From Flavobacteriaceae bacterium UBA3611 (GTDB lineage Bacteria > Bacteroidota > Bacteroidia > Flavobacteriales > Flavobacteriaceae): a stretch of 64,000 nucleotides of DNA. Both the position numbers and the translations under genes were made by a program. Under the pieces are notes generated by a model that was not told where the DNA came from, searched no databases, and was given only the letters and a program-made list of their open reading frames with translations. This document shows positions 17,528-25,018 of this stretch, one piece after another. Location of the stretch: contig DFLU01000009.1 in the NCBI GenBank assembly GCA_002375495.1, positions 158,676-222,675 on the forward strand, given 5' to 3'. Every line of letters begins with the position of its first letter. Position 1 is the stretch's first letter.

Positions 17528-18945
17528 TACTTTATTTCTTTCGTCACTTTAACCGTTTCCCCGGCTTTGATTTCCATACTAAATTGGGCACTCTTAGCCG
17601 AACTGTTATAAACTCCTACTTCAACCAAAGTGACGTTATACTTTCCAGGGTTTAAAAGAACCTCTCTGTCTTTTTTGTAGGTTCTTCCTCCATAAACTTG
17701 CTCCCCTGTAGCTGCATCTTTAATTTTAATGCCAGCATCGGCGGGTTCCCCATTTAACGTACTACCGATGATAGCAGTACCTGTTTCAAAATTATAGGAA
17801 ACGTTCGTCGTTTGGTTGCCAATTACAACTTGGTCTTTTATGGTAGTAGTGGTATGCATTCCTTTCATTACTAGTGCTTGAATATAAATACTGTACGTGC
17901 CTGCATTTAGTTCAATTTCTTTGGTTTTGCCATATGTGCGTGCGCCATTTACCACCTTGCCGTTGGCGTCTTTAATTTTCAAAGTGCTATCCCAACCCTT
18001 TCCATTATTTGTGGTGGTTATTGCAAATTTCCCTCCGTCAAAACTTACGATACTGTAGGTGCGTTCATCATTTGATGTCTTTACACCTTTTAAAGTGATG
18101 GGCGCTACTTTTGAGTTTTCTAGCGGTCGTACCACCAGATCGTAAGTCTCCTGTGGGAGGTAGACATAGGAGGTGTCTCTGTAGGTACGGCTATGTCCCG
18201 CTCTATTTTCGGTGCCGGCTTTGTATACCGTAACATGGGCATCAATAGCTTTGCCGTTCATCGTTGCATAAATACCGTGGTTTCCCATTGGTTTGTCTAC
18301 GGTTTCTGAAGCAACCAATGTCATCGCATCGCCCAATCCGCTAGCATCTGCCGCGTCATAGTAGTTTCCATCGCCTGCCTTTGCTGCGCATTTTAACTGT
18401 GCCGTTTCCCCTTTTTTGAGTCCGAACCCTACAATGTGCAATTTAAAATCGATGCCTTCTTTCTTAGCCGCAGTTACCACATCACAGATATTTCCATCGC
18501 AAGATTCAATACCATCGGTAATGAGAACGATCGTAGCCCGCTTATTACTTTTCCTAAGTTGATCTATTACTTTTTCTGCTGAAAAAGCCAACGGTGTTTT
18601 CCCTAAAGGTTTGATGTTTTTAACCGCCGTGGTCACATCGCTTTTAGAAGTATTGGTTAGCGGAAGTAGTGTTTCCACATCGGTACAATCTCCTTTTTTC
18701 CTATGCCCATACGCTACAAGTCCTATTTGCTGGTTTTCTGCAAAATTGTCGATAGAAGTAGCGAGAACAGAAGCGGCGATTTCTTGTTTTGTTTTTCCTT
18801 CCATCTGCCCCCACATTGAGCCGCTGGCATCGTATATAAAGATGATGGGTGCAGGAACTTCAGGATTTTGTTTTGTTTGGCCCATGGCCGAAATGGTGAA
18901 TAGAATGACACCTACGAAATAGATGAATCGTTTCATGATATTCAT
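17527..18945 (-). CDS. Secreted VWA-domain protein with PEGA-like repeats
   Basis: 472 residues. A signal peptide ends at about residue 22 (FTISAMGQ); an internal ATG at 18936 would also give a good signal. A von Willebrand A domain begins at FIYDASGSMWG (MIDAS residues D39, S41, S43), with threonine and aspartate positions further on (TIVLITDGIESC). It is therefore a metal-dependent adhesion or scaffold domain. Repeated beta modules follow from about residue 235 (NGKVVNGARTYGKTKEIELNAGTYSI and AGIKIKDAATGEQVYGGRTY types, resembling PEGA or carbohydrate-binding strands). It is the first gene of an operon with two paralogous proteins, behind a candidate NarL-type operator. Confidence 0.85.
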   Translation of the reverse strand: MNIMKRFIYFVGVILFTISAMGQTKQNPEVPAPIIFIYDASGSMWGQMEGKTKQEIAASVLATSIDNFAENQQIGLVAYGHRKKGDCTDVETLLPLTNTSKSDVTTAVKNIKPLGKTPLAFSAEKVIDQLRKSNKRATIVLITDGIESCDGNICDVVTAAKKEGIDFKLHIVGFGLKKGETAQLKCAAKAGDGNYYDAADASGLGDAMTLVASETVDKPMGNHGIYATMNGKAIDAHVTVYKAGTENRAGHSRTYRDTSYVYLPQETYDLVVRPLENSKVAPITLKGVKTSNDERTYSIVSFDGGKFAITTTNNGKGWDSTLKIKDANGKVVNGARTYGKTKEIELNAGTYSIYIQALVMKGMHTTTTIKDQVVIGNQTTNVSYNFETGTAIIGSTLNGEPADAGIKIKDAATGEQVYGGRTYKKDREVLLNPGKYNVTLVEVGVYNSSAKSAQFSMEIKAGETVKVTKEIK

Positions 18946-18996
18946 GGTTTTGGTTGCTAGTTGAAACGAAAGTTACAACATAAAATTTATTGGGAA

Positions 18997-19045
18997 TAAA
19001 CTTACAACCAATGGGTTAGTGTGTCAATTACCCGTTTGGGTAGTT
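18997..19045 (-). promoter_or_regulatory. Promoter and TACCC-N4-GGGTA operator for the VWA operon
   Basis: Palindrome TACCCGTTTGGGTA at 19029-19042. Reading toward the VWA gene, it is followed directly by TTG, 20 bases and TAAGTTTA (-7-like, 18997-19004). The dyad thus sits just upstream of -33, a typical activator position. Near-identical arrangements occur at 20533, 25005 and 28257. Confidence 0.65.
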
Positions 19046-19077
19046 TCAATAAAATGAAAATTAGAGGGTATTGTAGC

Positions 19078-19539
19078 TTACTTCACGAGCTTGGAGAGCT
19101 CGATGCCCACATATTCATGCGTATAGGTTTCAAAATAAGTGAGAATAGAGTCAGGTGTATATTGTTTTTCTGAAACTTCTGTGGTAACCGAAACAAACGC
19201 TAAATTTTGCTTGATCTTTTCTACGTCAAATTCACTCTTTAGGCTGAAATTCACATCGGTGCCTATCCACAGTGCTTGGTTTGGTAACAGCTTATATGTT
19301 ACTAATAACGAATCTTTGCTTACGGGTATACTATTTTCTAGTGGGGTGTTACTTACCTTGGTAGGACGTTTAAAAGCGTATACTTTAGGAACTGAGACAA
19401 ACGGGCGATTTTTTTCAATACGTTTTACCGTATAGGTAATTTCAACCGCTGTATCGGTATCATTATAAAAGTAGAATTTTGTGAGGTAGGAGCAGCTAGT
19501 TAAAGTAAGTGCGACCACAGTAAGAACAATCCATTTCAT
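19078..19539 (-). CDS. Small lipoprotein of unknown function
   Basis: 153 residues from MKWIVLTVVALTLTSC, a lipoprotein signal with a lipobox cysteine. The start overlaps the dgkA-type stop as ATGA, so a longer open frame to 19743 is only a shadow of that gene. The mature part contains beta-rich text (YFYNDTDTAVEITYTVK, LPNQALWIGTDVNF). No family was recognised. It ends the tpx-dgk-lipoprotein run. Confidence 0.7.
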   Translation of the reverse strand: MKWIVLTVVALTLTSCSYLTKFYFYNDTDTAVEITYTVKRIEKNRPFVSVPKVYAFKRPTKVSNTPLENSIPVSKDSLLVTYKLLPNQALWIGTDVNFSLKSEFDVEKIKQNLAFVSVTTEVSEKQYTPDSILTYFETYTHEYVGIELSKLVK

Positions 19540-19901
19540 GGCCATATTTTTGGAATATAAATAATACAACCCACTACAATGGCAATACCGGCTGCAAAGA
19601 AAACTGCTCCAGCCGCCACATCTTTTATATAGCCAATTTTGTTGTGGAAATCGGGATGTACAAAATTTGCAATTTCTTCGGCAGCCGTATTCAGGCCTTC
19701 TATACTTAACACTAGCCCAATGGCTATCATTTGTACCAGCCACTCGGTAGCTGAAATTTCAAAATAAAAACCAGCGCCAATCATGATCAGCGAAATAACA
19801 AATTGCACTTGAATACTGGCTTCATAGCGCAGCAACATATAGGCACCTTTGGCCGCGTATTTAAATCCTTTAATGCGTTTTCCTATAAATGTATTCCACA
19901 T
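19536..19901 (-). CDS. Diacylglycerol kinase family protein (DgkA/undecaprenol kinase type)
   Basis: 121 residues with three membrane helices and the family signature EGLNTAAEEIANFV...HNKIGYIKDVAAGAV, including the catalytic glutamate and asparagine. It phosphorylates a membrane lipid alcohol. In many non-enteric bacteria the natural substrate is undecaprenol, so the exact substrate is uncertain. It overlaps tpx (TAATG) and the lipoprotein gene (ATGA). Confidence 0.9.
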   Translation of the reverse strand: MWNTFIGKRIKGFKYAAKGAYMLLRYEASIQVQFVISLIMIGAGFYFEISATEWLVQMIAIGLVLSIEGLNTAAEEIANFVHPDFHNKIGYIKDVAAGAVFFAAGIAIVVGCIIYIPKIWP

Positions 19902-20401
19902 TACTTCAAGGCATTTAGTGCTTTTTGGTAATCGGGTTCTTGTCCTATTTCAGGTACTTGTTCGGTATGTAATACGTTGTTGTTCTCGTCTAGCACCAGC
20001 ACTACCCGAGAGTGAAGCCCTTCAAATGCACCGTTCGTAATTTCCAATCCGTTCGCTTTTCCGAAGCTACCATCTTTAAAATCACTTAACATTTCAACAT
20101 TATCTAGGCCTTCCGCAGCACAAAATCGAGCTTGTGCAAACGGGAGGTCTCGAGAGATACAGAGAACTTTCGTATTGTCTAATTGTGAAGCTTGCTCGTT
20201 AAATTTTCGCGCTGAAGTAGCACAAACCCCAGTATCTACACTTGGAAAAATATTTAAAATCTTGCGGTGGCCATCGTAATCTTTTAATTGCTTGGTCGAA
20301 AGATCTGTTGCCGTCAGTTTAAAATTAGAAAGTGTGGCTTCTAATTTTGGAAGTGTACCCGAAGTTTCTGTAGCGGTTCCGCCTAATGTAATGTGTGCCA
20401 T
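19901..20401 (-). CDS. tpx: Thiol peroxidase
   Basis: 166 residues, the standard Tpx length. The peroxidatic cysteine is residue 60 (PSVDTGVCATS) and the resolving cysteine residue 94 (ARFCAAEG), as in the atypical 2-Cys Tpx group. It reduces hydroperoxides using thioredoxin. It is the first gene of a tightly overlapping three-gene unit with the lipid kinase and a lipoprotein. Its upstream region shares no palindrome with the neighbouring divergent OmpA gene's promoter. Confidence 0.95.
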   Translation of the reverse strand: MAHITLGGTATETSGTLPKLEATLSNFKLTATDLSTKQLKDYDGHRKILNIFPSVDTGVCATSARKFNEQASQLDNTKVLCISRDLPFAQARFCAAEGLDNVEMLSDFKDGSFGKANGLEITNGAFEGLHSRVVLVLDENNNVLHTEQVPEIGQEPDYQKALNALK

Positions 20402-20532
20402 GAATGTTATGCTTGAGTTAAGGTATAAATGTAGCGATTCAGAATAAAACGCTCTAATAAAGGATTCATAAAAAACGGCTGCTTAAATACTGCTGAAAGT
20501 TCCTACAATTCGAAAAACGACAAAGGTAAAAC

Positions 20533-20578
20533 TACCCAACCGGGTAATTGACAGTGAGTTACATTAAAGTTAGTTTTG
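20533..20578 (+). promoter_or_regulatory. Promoter and TACCC-N4-GGGTA operator for the OmpA operon
   Basis: Palindrome TACCCAACCGGGTA (20533-20546), then TTG at 20548-20550, exactly 20 bases, then a perfect TAGTTTTG -7 element (20571-20578). The flank AAACTACCC...GGGTAATTGACA is shared with the VWA operator in the same orientation relative to the gene. Confidence 0.7.
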
Positions 20579-20613
20579 GTTCATAGATTATTGACCAATT
20601 TAACTTCAACGAT

Positions 20614-21930
20614 ATGAAAACATGTAATACCTTAGTTACAGCAGTTTTATGTGCCGTATTTGCATTGGCTGGCGCACCTCAGGCCGAAGCGCAAATCTGG
20701 AAAAAACTAAAAAAGAAGGCAGAAGACGCTGCAACCAGAAAACTGGAAGACAAGACCAAAGAAGAAACTGAAAAAGCTATGGATACCATTTTAGGCAATG
20801 ATGGTGGTACCAATAGCGGAGGTAGCACTGAAAATACCGGCGGTTCAGATAATGGAGATACTAGTAGCACGGGGAGTGGAACCGAAACAATTCCGAATAA
20901 CGATACCGAAGAAATCACGATGTACAAAAAAAGTGATTGGGTGCCAGGAGAAGATATCATCTTATTCGATGATTTTGCCGACGACCCGATTGGAGACTTT
21001 CCGCAGTTGTGGAACACCAAAGGTTCTGGTGAACTTATTACACTAAGCGATGACCCTAAACAAAAATGGCTGAAACTATATAACGATACGTGGTACGAGC
21101 CAGATTTGCCTAAAGATTTGCCCAAAGATTTTACGGTAGAGTTTGACCTTCGTTCGTTTAACATGACCGACGGAGTCTCACAAACCGCAGGGTTTTACGT
21201 TTATTTTGGAGATGGTAAAAAACCCTTGAATATAGGAAAACGTTGGGTGTATAGCTACCTATCGCCCTATCCAGATTGGGTAAAGGCCCAAAACATAAAG
21301 TCAGTCGATAATAATGGTGATGGAGAGCTGGCAAATGGGCGTACAGAAAAGGATATTAGACAAGCTTTTCAAAACGGAATGCACGTTGCTATTTCAGTTA
21401 AAGGAAGGCGTTATAGAATGTATGTAAATGGAGAAAAGTTTTTTGATGCCCCTCGAGCCATTAACGAAAATGAAAATTTTGGGGCAATACTTTTTGATAC
21501 CTATGGAATAGGAGACGAACAGGCCGTTCTTATCACTAACCTCCGTGTTGCTGAAGGGTTGCCAGAACCTAGGGAGAAATTATTTAAAACGGGAAGTTAT
21601 TCTACCACCGCGATCACTTTTGATGTAGATAGTGATAAATTAAAACCGGAGGCGTACGGGATTCTTAAAGAGCTGGCTACCGCCATTAAAGAAACACAAG
21701 AAAAAAATATTCTGATTGTAGGCCATACCGACAGCGATGGTAGCGATGCACATAACTTAGAATTGAGCAATAGGCGAGCAATTTCAGTGAAAAATGCGCT
21801 GGTACATGATTTTGGTGTCGATGCCTCACGATTGAATACAAAGGGTAAAGGCGAATCTGAACCTGTGGCGAGTAATGACACTGCTATGAACAAGGCAAAG
21901 AACAGACGTACCGAATTTATTGTACAGTAA
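20614..21930 (+). CDS. OmpA-family outer-membrane protein
   Basis: 438 residues. A signal peptide ends APQAEAQ, followed by a lysine/alanine-rich helix and a Gly/Ser/Asp/Thr-rich linker (about residues 65-105). The central ~210 residues look like a concanavalin/LamG-type jellyroll (ILFDDFADDPIGDFPQLW, FTVEFDLRSF). The C-terminus is a peptidoglycan-binding OmpA domain: ITFDVDSDKLKPEA, ILIVGHTDSDGSDAHN, LSNRRAISVKNAL and the closing KNRRTEFIVQ. It would anchor the outer membrane to peptidoglycan. It is first in a two-gene unit with the next secreted protein and is probably controlled by the local NarL-type regulator. Confidence 0.9.
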   Translation: MKTCNTLVTAVLCAVFALAGAPQAEAQIWKKLKKKAEDAATRKLEDKTKEETEKAMDTILGNDGGTNSGGSTENTGGSDNGDTSSTGSGTETIPNNDTEEITMYKKSDWVPGEDIILFDDFADDPIGDFPQLWNTKGSGELITLSDDPKQKWLKLYNDTWYEPDLPKDLPKDFTVEFDLRSFNMTDGVSQTAGFYVYFGDGKKPLNIGKRWVYSYLSPYPDWVKAQNIKSVDNNGDGELANGRTEKDIRQAFQNGMHVAISVKGRRYRMYVNGEKFFDAPRAINENENFGAILFDTYGIGDEQAVLITNLRVAEGLPEPREKLFKTGSYSTTAITFDVDSDKLKPEAYGILKELATAIKETQEKNILIVGHTDSDGSDAHNLELSNRRAISVKNALVHDFGVDASRLNTKGKGESEPVASNDTAMNKAKNRRTEFIVQ

Positions 21931-21950
21931 TTAATCTAAAAATAATACTT

Positions 21951-23525
21951 ATGAAAAATTTACTCATATTCCTAGTGTTTTGTAGCACTGCAACCTTTCT
22001 TGCGCAAGATTGTATCATTCCTAACGGTAGCTTTGAAGACTGGACAGGAAACGATGTACCCCATTATTGGTATTCGACCAATGTAGCGGGCAATGAAGGA
22101 AATGCTAACGAATTAGCCGATTTTGAGTTTCGAAACGTGTTTCGGACCCCAGGAAAGTTTGGAAGCGGTGTTGAGCTGCGCAATGTTTCGATAGAAGATT
22201 TGTTAAAACAAAAAATGGGGGCCGATTGGGAAAAAATTCCGTTGGCCTATCGAGAGCAAATACGAACCAAAAGTTCCTTTAGTTCATCAATTGGCTACTG
22301 CGTACAAAAGGATTGCAATAAATTGTTGTCAAGGGGAATGAGTGACTTCAAACCCCTACTATTGCCGATTTCCGAAGAGCAGGCACCTGCCTACTTAAAG
22401 GGATATTATAAAGCAGATCTGAAAGGAGGCGATAAATTGTGGGTGAACGTAGCATTTTTAGATGCGGGCTATAATGTGGTAGGTGGTGTAAAGCCTGGAC
22501 GTACTGAAAATGTAATCGCAAAAAACACGATGGATTGGGTAGAGTTTAAAATTCCATTCGATTATTTTCCAAAGAAGTTGAAACACATTAAATATGCATA
22601 TCTGCAATTCAATATGATGGGAAAGGACTTTCCTAGTTCATACCCTTTTGGTATAGACGCGACCAGTATTGCAATGAAATATCCGAGCCAAGAATACAGT
22701 AAAGTGTATTTAGACGAATTGTGTTTTGGCGGACAAGGAAAAGAGGTTTCCCCTGACGATCCGAGTCTTGTGGGTACCACAACGGGTGAAGGATCTGGTA
22801 TTGGTTCTAATGATGATACTAATAACAATGATGAAATTGAGCAACGTATCTATATTGCCACCAACGGAAGTGACGCTAATTCAGGAACCCGGCAAGCACC
22901 CTTCGCCACTATTCAAAAAGCAATCACAGTAGCACAAGGAAAGCGTTTACAAGGCAAGCGGGTAACTATTGTTGTAGGTGACGGAATGTACAGGCAAGAG
23001 GCCAATATAAACAGCACGGGGGGAAGTGGTCTTCCTCCACTTCGAATTGAAGCAGAAAATAAGCACCAGGCTATTTTTATAGGTTCTGAACCGATTACTG
23101 AAAATCCAAATTGGCAAAATCAGGTTGAGAGTTTATACATGTCTACTACCGCCAATCTGCATCCCGACCAAAAACCGGTGTTTAATCCGAATAATTATAG
23201 CAACCCCATGGAGACGATGGTTCCAGCGTTGGTGGTAAACGGAACACAATTAAAACATCAGCAAGGAGGAGATTTGCGAAATACAGCCAATGCTTATATG
23301 TACACACCCCAGCAATTTTTTGTAAACCCTGGAAGTTCTAATCTTTCAAATGCTGCTATCGAAGTATCGGTACGAGAAAATGCGATCGCTTTTACAAATG
23401 GTGGGAATGTAACAGTTCACGGACTGCGACTAAAGGGATATCCACAAGCGAGTATTCCGCAGTTAACAGCACAACAATTACCGGGACTAGAGGGCGTTCA
23501 GGCAGAAGAATGTTTGTTTGAATAG
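21951..23525 (+). CDS. Secreted protein with N-terminal carbohydrate-binding-like domain and the beginning of a beta-helix
   Basis: 524 residues with a signal peptide (ends STATFLAQ). Residues ~20-270 open with IPNGSFEDWTGNDVPHYWYST, a pattern of PCMD/carbohydrate-binding-like jellyrolls in Bacteroidetes. An acidic Asn/Asp linker follows. Then YIATNGSDANSGTRQAPFATIQKAI is the characteristic start of a right-handed parallel beta-helix (pectate-lyase-like/DUF1565) protein. The helix normally continues for hundreds of residues, but here the frame stops soon after VTVHGLRLKGY...ECLFE. It may be truncated or use only the capping coils. No T9SS tail is present. A good terminator follows. Confidence 0.75.
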   Translation: MKNLLIFLVFCSTATFLAQDCIIPNGSFEDWTGNDVPHYWYSTNVAGNEGNANELADFEFRNVFRTPGKFGSGVELRNVSIEDLLKQKMGADWEKIPLAYREQIRTKSSFSSSIGYCVQKDCNKLLSRGMSDFKPLLLPISEEQAPAYLKGYYKADLKGGDKLWVNVAFLDAGYNVVGGVKPGRTENVIAKNTMDWVEFKIPFDYFPKKLKHIKYAYLQFNMMGKDFPSSYPFGIDATSIAMKYPSQEYSKVYLDELCFGGQGKEVSPDDPSLVGTTTGEGSGIGSNDDTNNNDEIEQRIYIATNGSDANSGTRQAPFATIQKAITVAQGKRLQGKRVTIVVGDGMYRQEANINSTGGSGLPPLRIEAENKHQAIFIGSEPITENPNWQNQVESLYMSTTANLHPDQKPVFNPNNYSNPMETMVPALVVNGTQLKHQQGGDLRNTANAYMYTPQQFFVNPGSSNLSNAAIEVSVRENAIAFTNGGNVTVHGLRLKGYPQASIPQLTAQQLPGLEGVQAEECLFE

Positions 23526-23550
23526 AAAATTTCGTTGTGTTTTATGTGAA

Positions 23551-23582
23551 AGTCTCAGCAGCCAACCTGCTGGGGCTTTTTT
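23551..23582 (+). terminator. Rho-independent terminator after the OmpA operon
   Basis: An 11-bp stem (AGTCTCAGCAG / CTGCTGGGGCT, with G-U pairs) and a CCAAC loop are followed by six T residues. It lies between two convergent genes and ends the OmpA unit. Confidence 0.85.
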
Positions 23583-23589
23583 CTTGGAT

Positions 23590-24276
23590 TTAGTTCTTCT
23601 TCCTCATGTCACTGATGGAATATCCTTCAACACTAAAAATACGTTCAGGAACTTCTGAAGACATGTTCTGGATGGCCAAGGTAATGGTTGCATCCCGTTT
23701 TTTATCGCTTACAATACTTCGCATGGCAAAACCCTGAACCCCGCAGGCATTTAGCATGTCTACAGCTTCTGTGTCTTCACCTGCACCTACAGATTGGTAG
23801 GCCAATACTTGAACTAGACTCAGTTCAATTTCTGGTGCAATGTAGAGCGAAACATCGTATTTTTCACTTTCACATTTCATCTCATGACAAAAAATTCCGT
23901 TAATAGTCTCTTTGCTTTCGGTATCATTTAATTTCATTCTCGGACCCGTACCGAAATCTCGCAGCGCGTATTGCATTCCAGGCCAGTATTTGTCATTCAT
24001 AGGTAAGATGTAACCTCCTTTTTTTTCGTTCATTTCAAAAAGCCCCGTAATAGTAGAATCTGAAGGTACGAATACCAAACGGAGGTCTGGCTGGTTCCCT
24101 TTTGCCCGAATGATGATGGCAGTTTTGGTTTCAGCAAAATAATACGAAATGGTATCCTGCCTCATATTTCCACTAGCCGATTCTTGAGTCATGACCAAAT
24201 CGAAACTTCCCGTAAAGTTCTGGGCCAATGTGATTGTAGTAAGGAGTAGGAGAAACGGTGTGCATAAAATCTTCAT
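23590..24276 (-). CDS. Secreted DUF4412-type protein
   Basis: 228 residues with a signal peptide ending TITLAQ. The body matches the DUF4412 style: FTGSFDLVMTQES, a FAETKTAIIIRAKG segment, GLFEMNEKKGG, and GIFCHEMKCESEKYDVSLYIAPE. The family is periplasmic with unknown function. It lies 55 bases downstream of the response-regulator gene on the same strand and is likely part of its transcript. Confidence 0.75.
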   Translation of the reverse strand: MKILCTPFLLLLTTITLAQNFTGSFDLVMTQESASGNMRQDTISYYFAETKTAIIIRAKGNQPDLRLVFVPSDSTITGLFEMNEKKGGYILPMNDKYWPGMQYALRDFGTGPRMKLNDTESKETINGIFCHEMKCESEKYDVSLYIAPEIELSLVQVLAYQSVGAGEDTEAVDMLNACGVQGFAMRSIVSDKKRDATITLAIQNMSSEVPERIFSVEGYSISDMRKKN

Positions 24277-24331
24277 AACGGTGTAGTTTTACATGCACGC
24301 AGCGAATTCATATAGCTTTTGGAAATTTCGT

Positions 24332-24964
24332 TTAAATCCACCCTTTTTTAATGGCTTTGCTAACAGCTTCAGCTCTTGAATTTACGTGCAATTTTTTATA
24401 GATATTTTTAATATGTGCTTTTACAGTATTTGTTGAAACGAATAAATCTTCTGCAATTTGGCGATTGTTCGTACCGCTGCTCAATTTTTCTAAAACTTCA
24501 AGCTCACGGTCGCTCAACACATGTTCGGTTTGGGGCGTAAATGAAGCAATGACCTGACGTGCTATAGAAGGGCTCATAGGTGCGCCCCCTTCGTAAACAT
24601 CTTGTATGCCCTGCAGTAAAAATTTTGAAGAGCTACCTTTTACCAGATAGCCCACAGCACCATTTCGCAATGCCGAAAAAACCAGTTCAGATTCTTCATG
24701 TACCGTAAGCATGACAATGTTTAGTTCGGGTTGCAAGTGTTTCAATTTTGAAATGGCTTCAATACCAGAAATACCGGGAAGGTCTATATCTAGGAGCAAC
24801 ACATCTGGACAATGGTCTTTTAGTATTTCCAAGGCTGCTTCCGCAGAAAAAAAAGTGCCCGTAACCTGAAAACCTTCGGCATTGTTGAGCACTTGTTGAA
24901 GCGACTTTAAGATAAGCGCGTCATCTTCAACAATACAAATTTTTATGGGAGCGATGTTTTTCAT
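24332..24964 (-). CDS. NarL/FixJ-type response regulator
   Basis: 210 residues. The receiver domain begins IKICIVEDDALI, with phospho-acceptor D59 (LLLDIDLPG), a threonine in MLTVHEE and a lysine in YLVKGSS. A LuxR-type HTH follows (LSDRELEVLEKLSSGTNNRQIAEDLFVSTNTVKAHIKNIYKKL region). The partner is surely the kinase gene 35 bases upstream on the strand. Its own start is preceded by the TACCC-N4-GGGTA operator, which overlaps the end of the kinase gene. That fits positive autoregulation, and the same operator stands before the VWA, OmpA and kinase genes. Confidence 0.92.
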   Translation of the reverse strand: MKNIAPIKICIVEDDALILKSLQQVLNNAEGFQVTGTFFSAEAALEILKDHCPDVLLLDIDLPGISGIEAISKLKHLQPELNIVMLTVHEESELVFSALRNGAVGYLVKGSSSKFLLQGIQDVYEGGAPMSPSIARQVIASFTPQTEHVLSDRELEVLEKLSSGTNNRQIAEDLFVSTNTVKAHIKNIYKKLHVNSRAEAVSKAIKKGWI

Positions 24965-24974
24965 TGGTTGTTAG

Positions 24975-25018
24975 CAAGATACGATTCTATTTTGACCCTT
25001 TAATTACCCAAGCGGGTA
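24975..25018 (-). promoter_or_regulatory. Internal promoter and operator for the response-regulator gene
   Basis: Palindrome TACCCAAGCGGGTA (25005-25018) overlaps the last codons of the kinase gene. Toward the regulator gene it is followed by TTA, 19 bases and TATCTTG (24975-24981). It has the same architecture as the other three sites but a weaker -33. Confidence 0.55.

Noticed and set aside
19540..19743. Longer N-terminus of the small lipoprotein
   Set aside because: The extra part is an out-of-frame reading of the dgkA-type gene; the ATG at 19539 gives a proper lipoprotein signal and an ATGA overlap.
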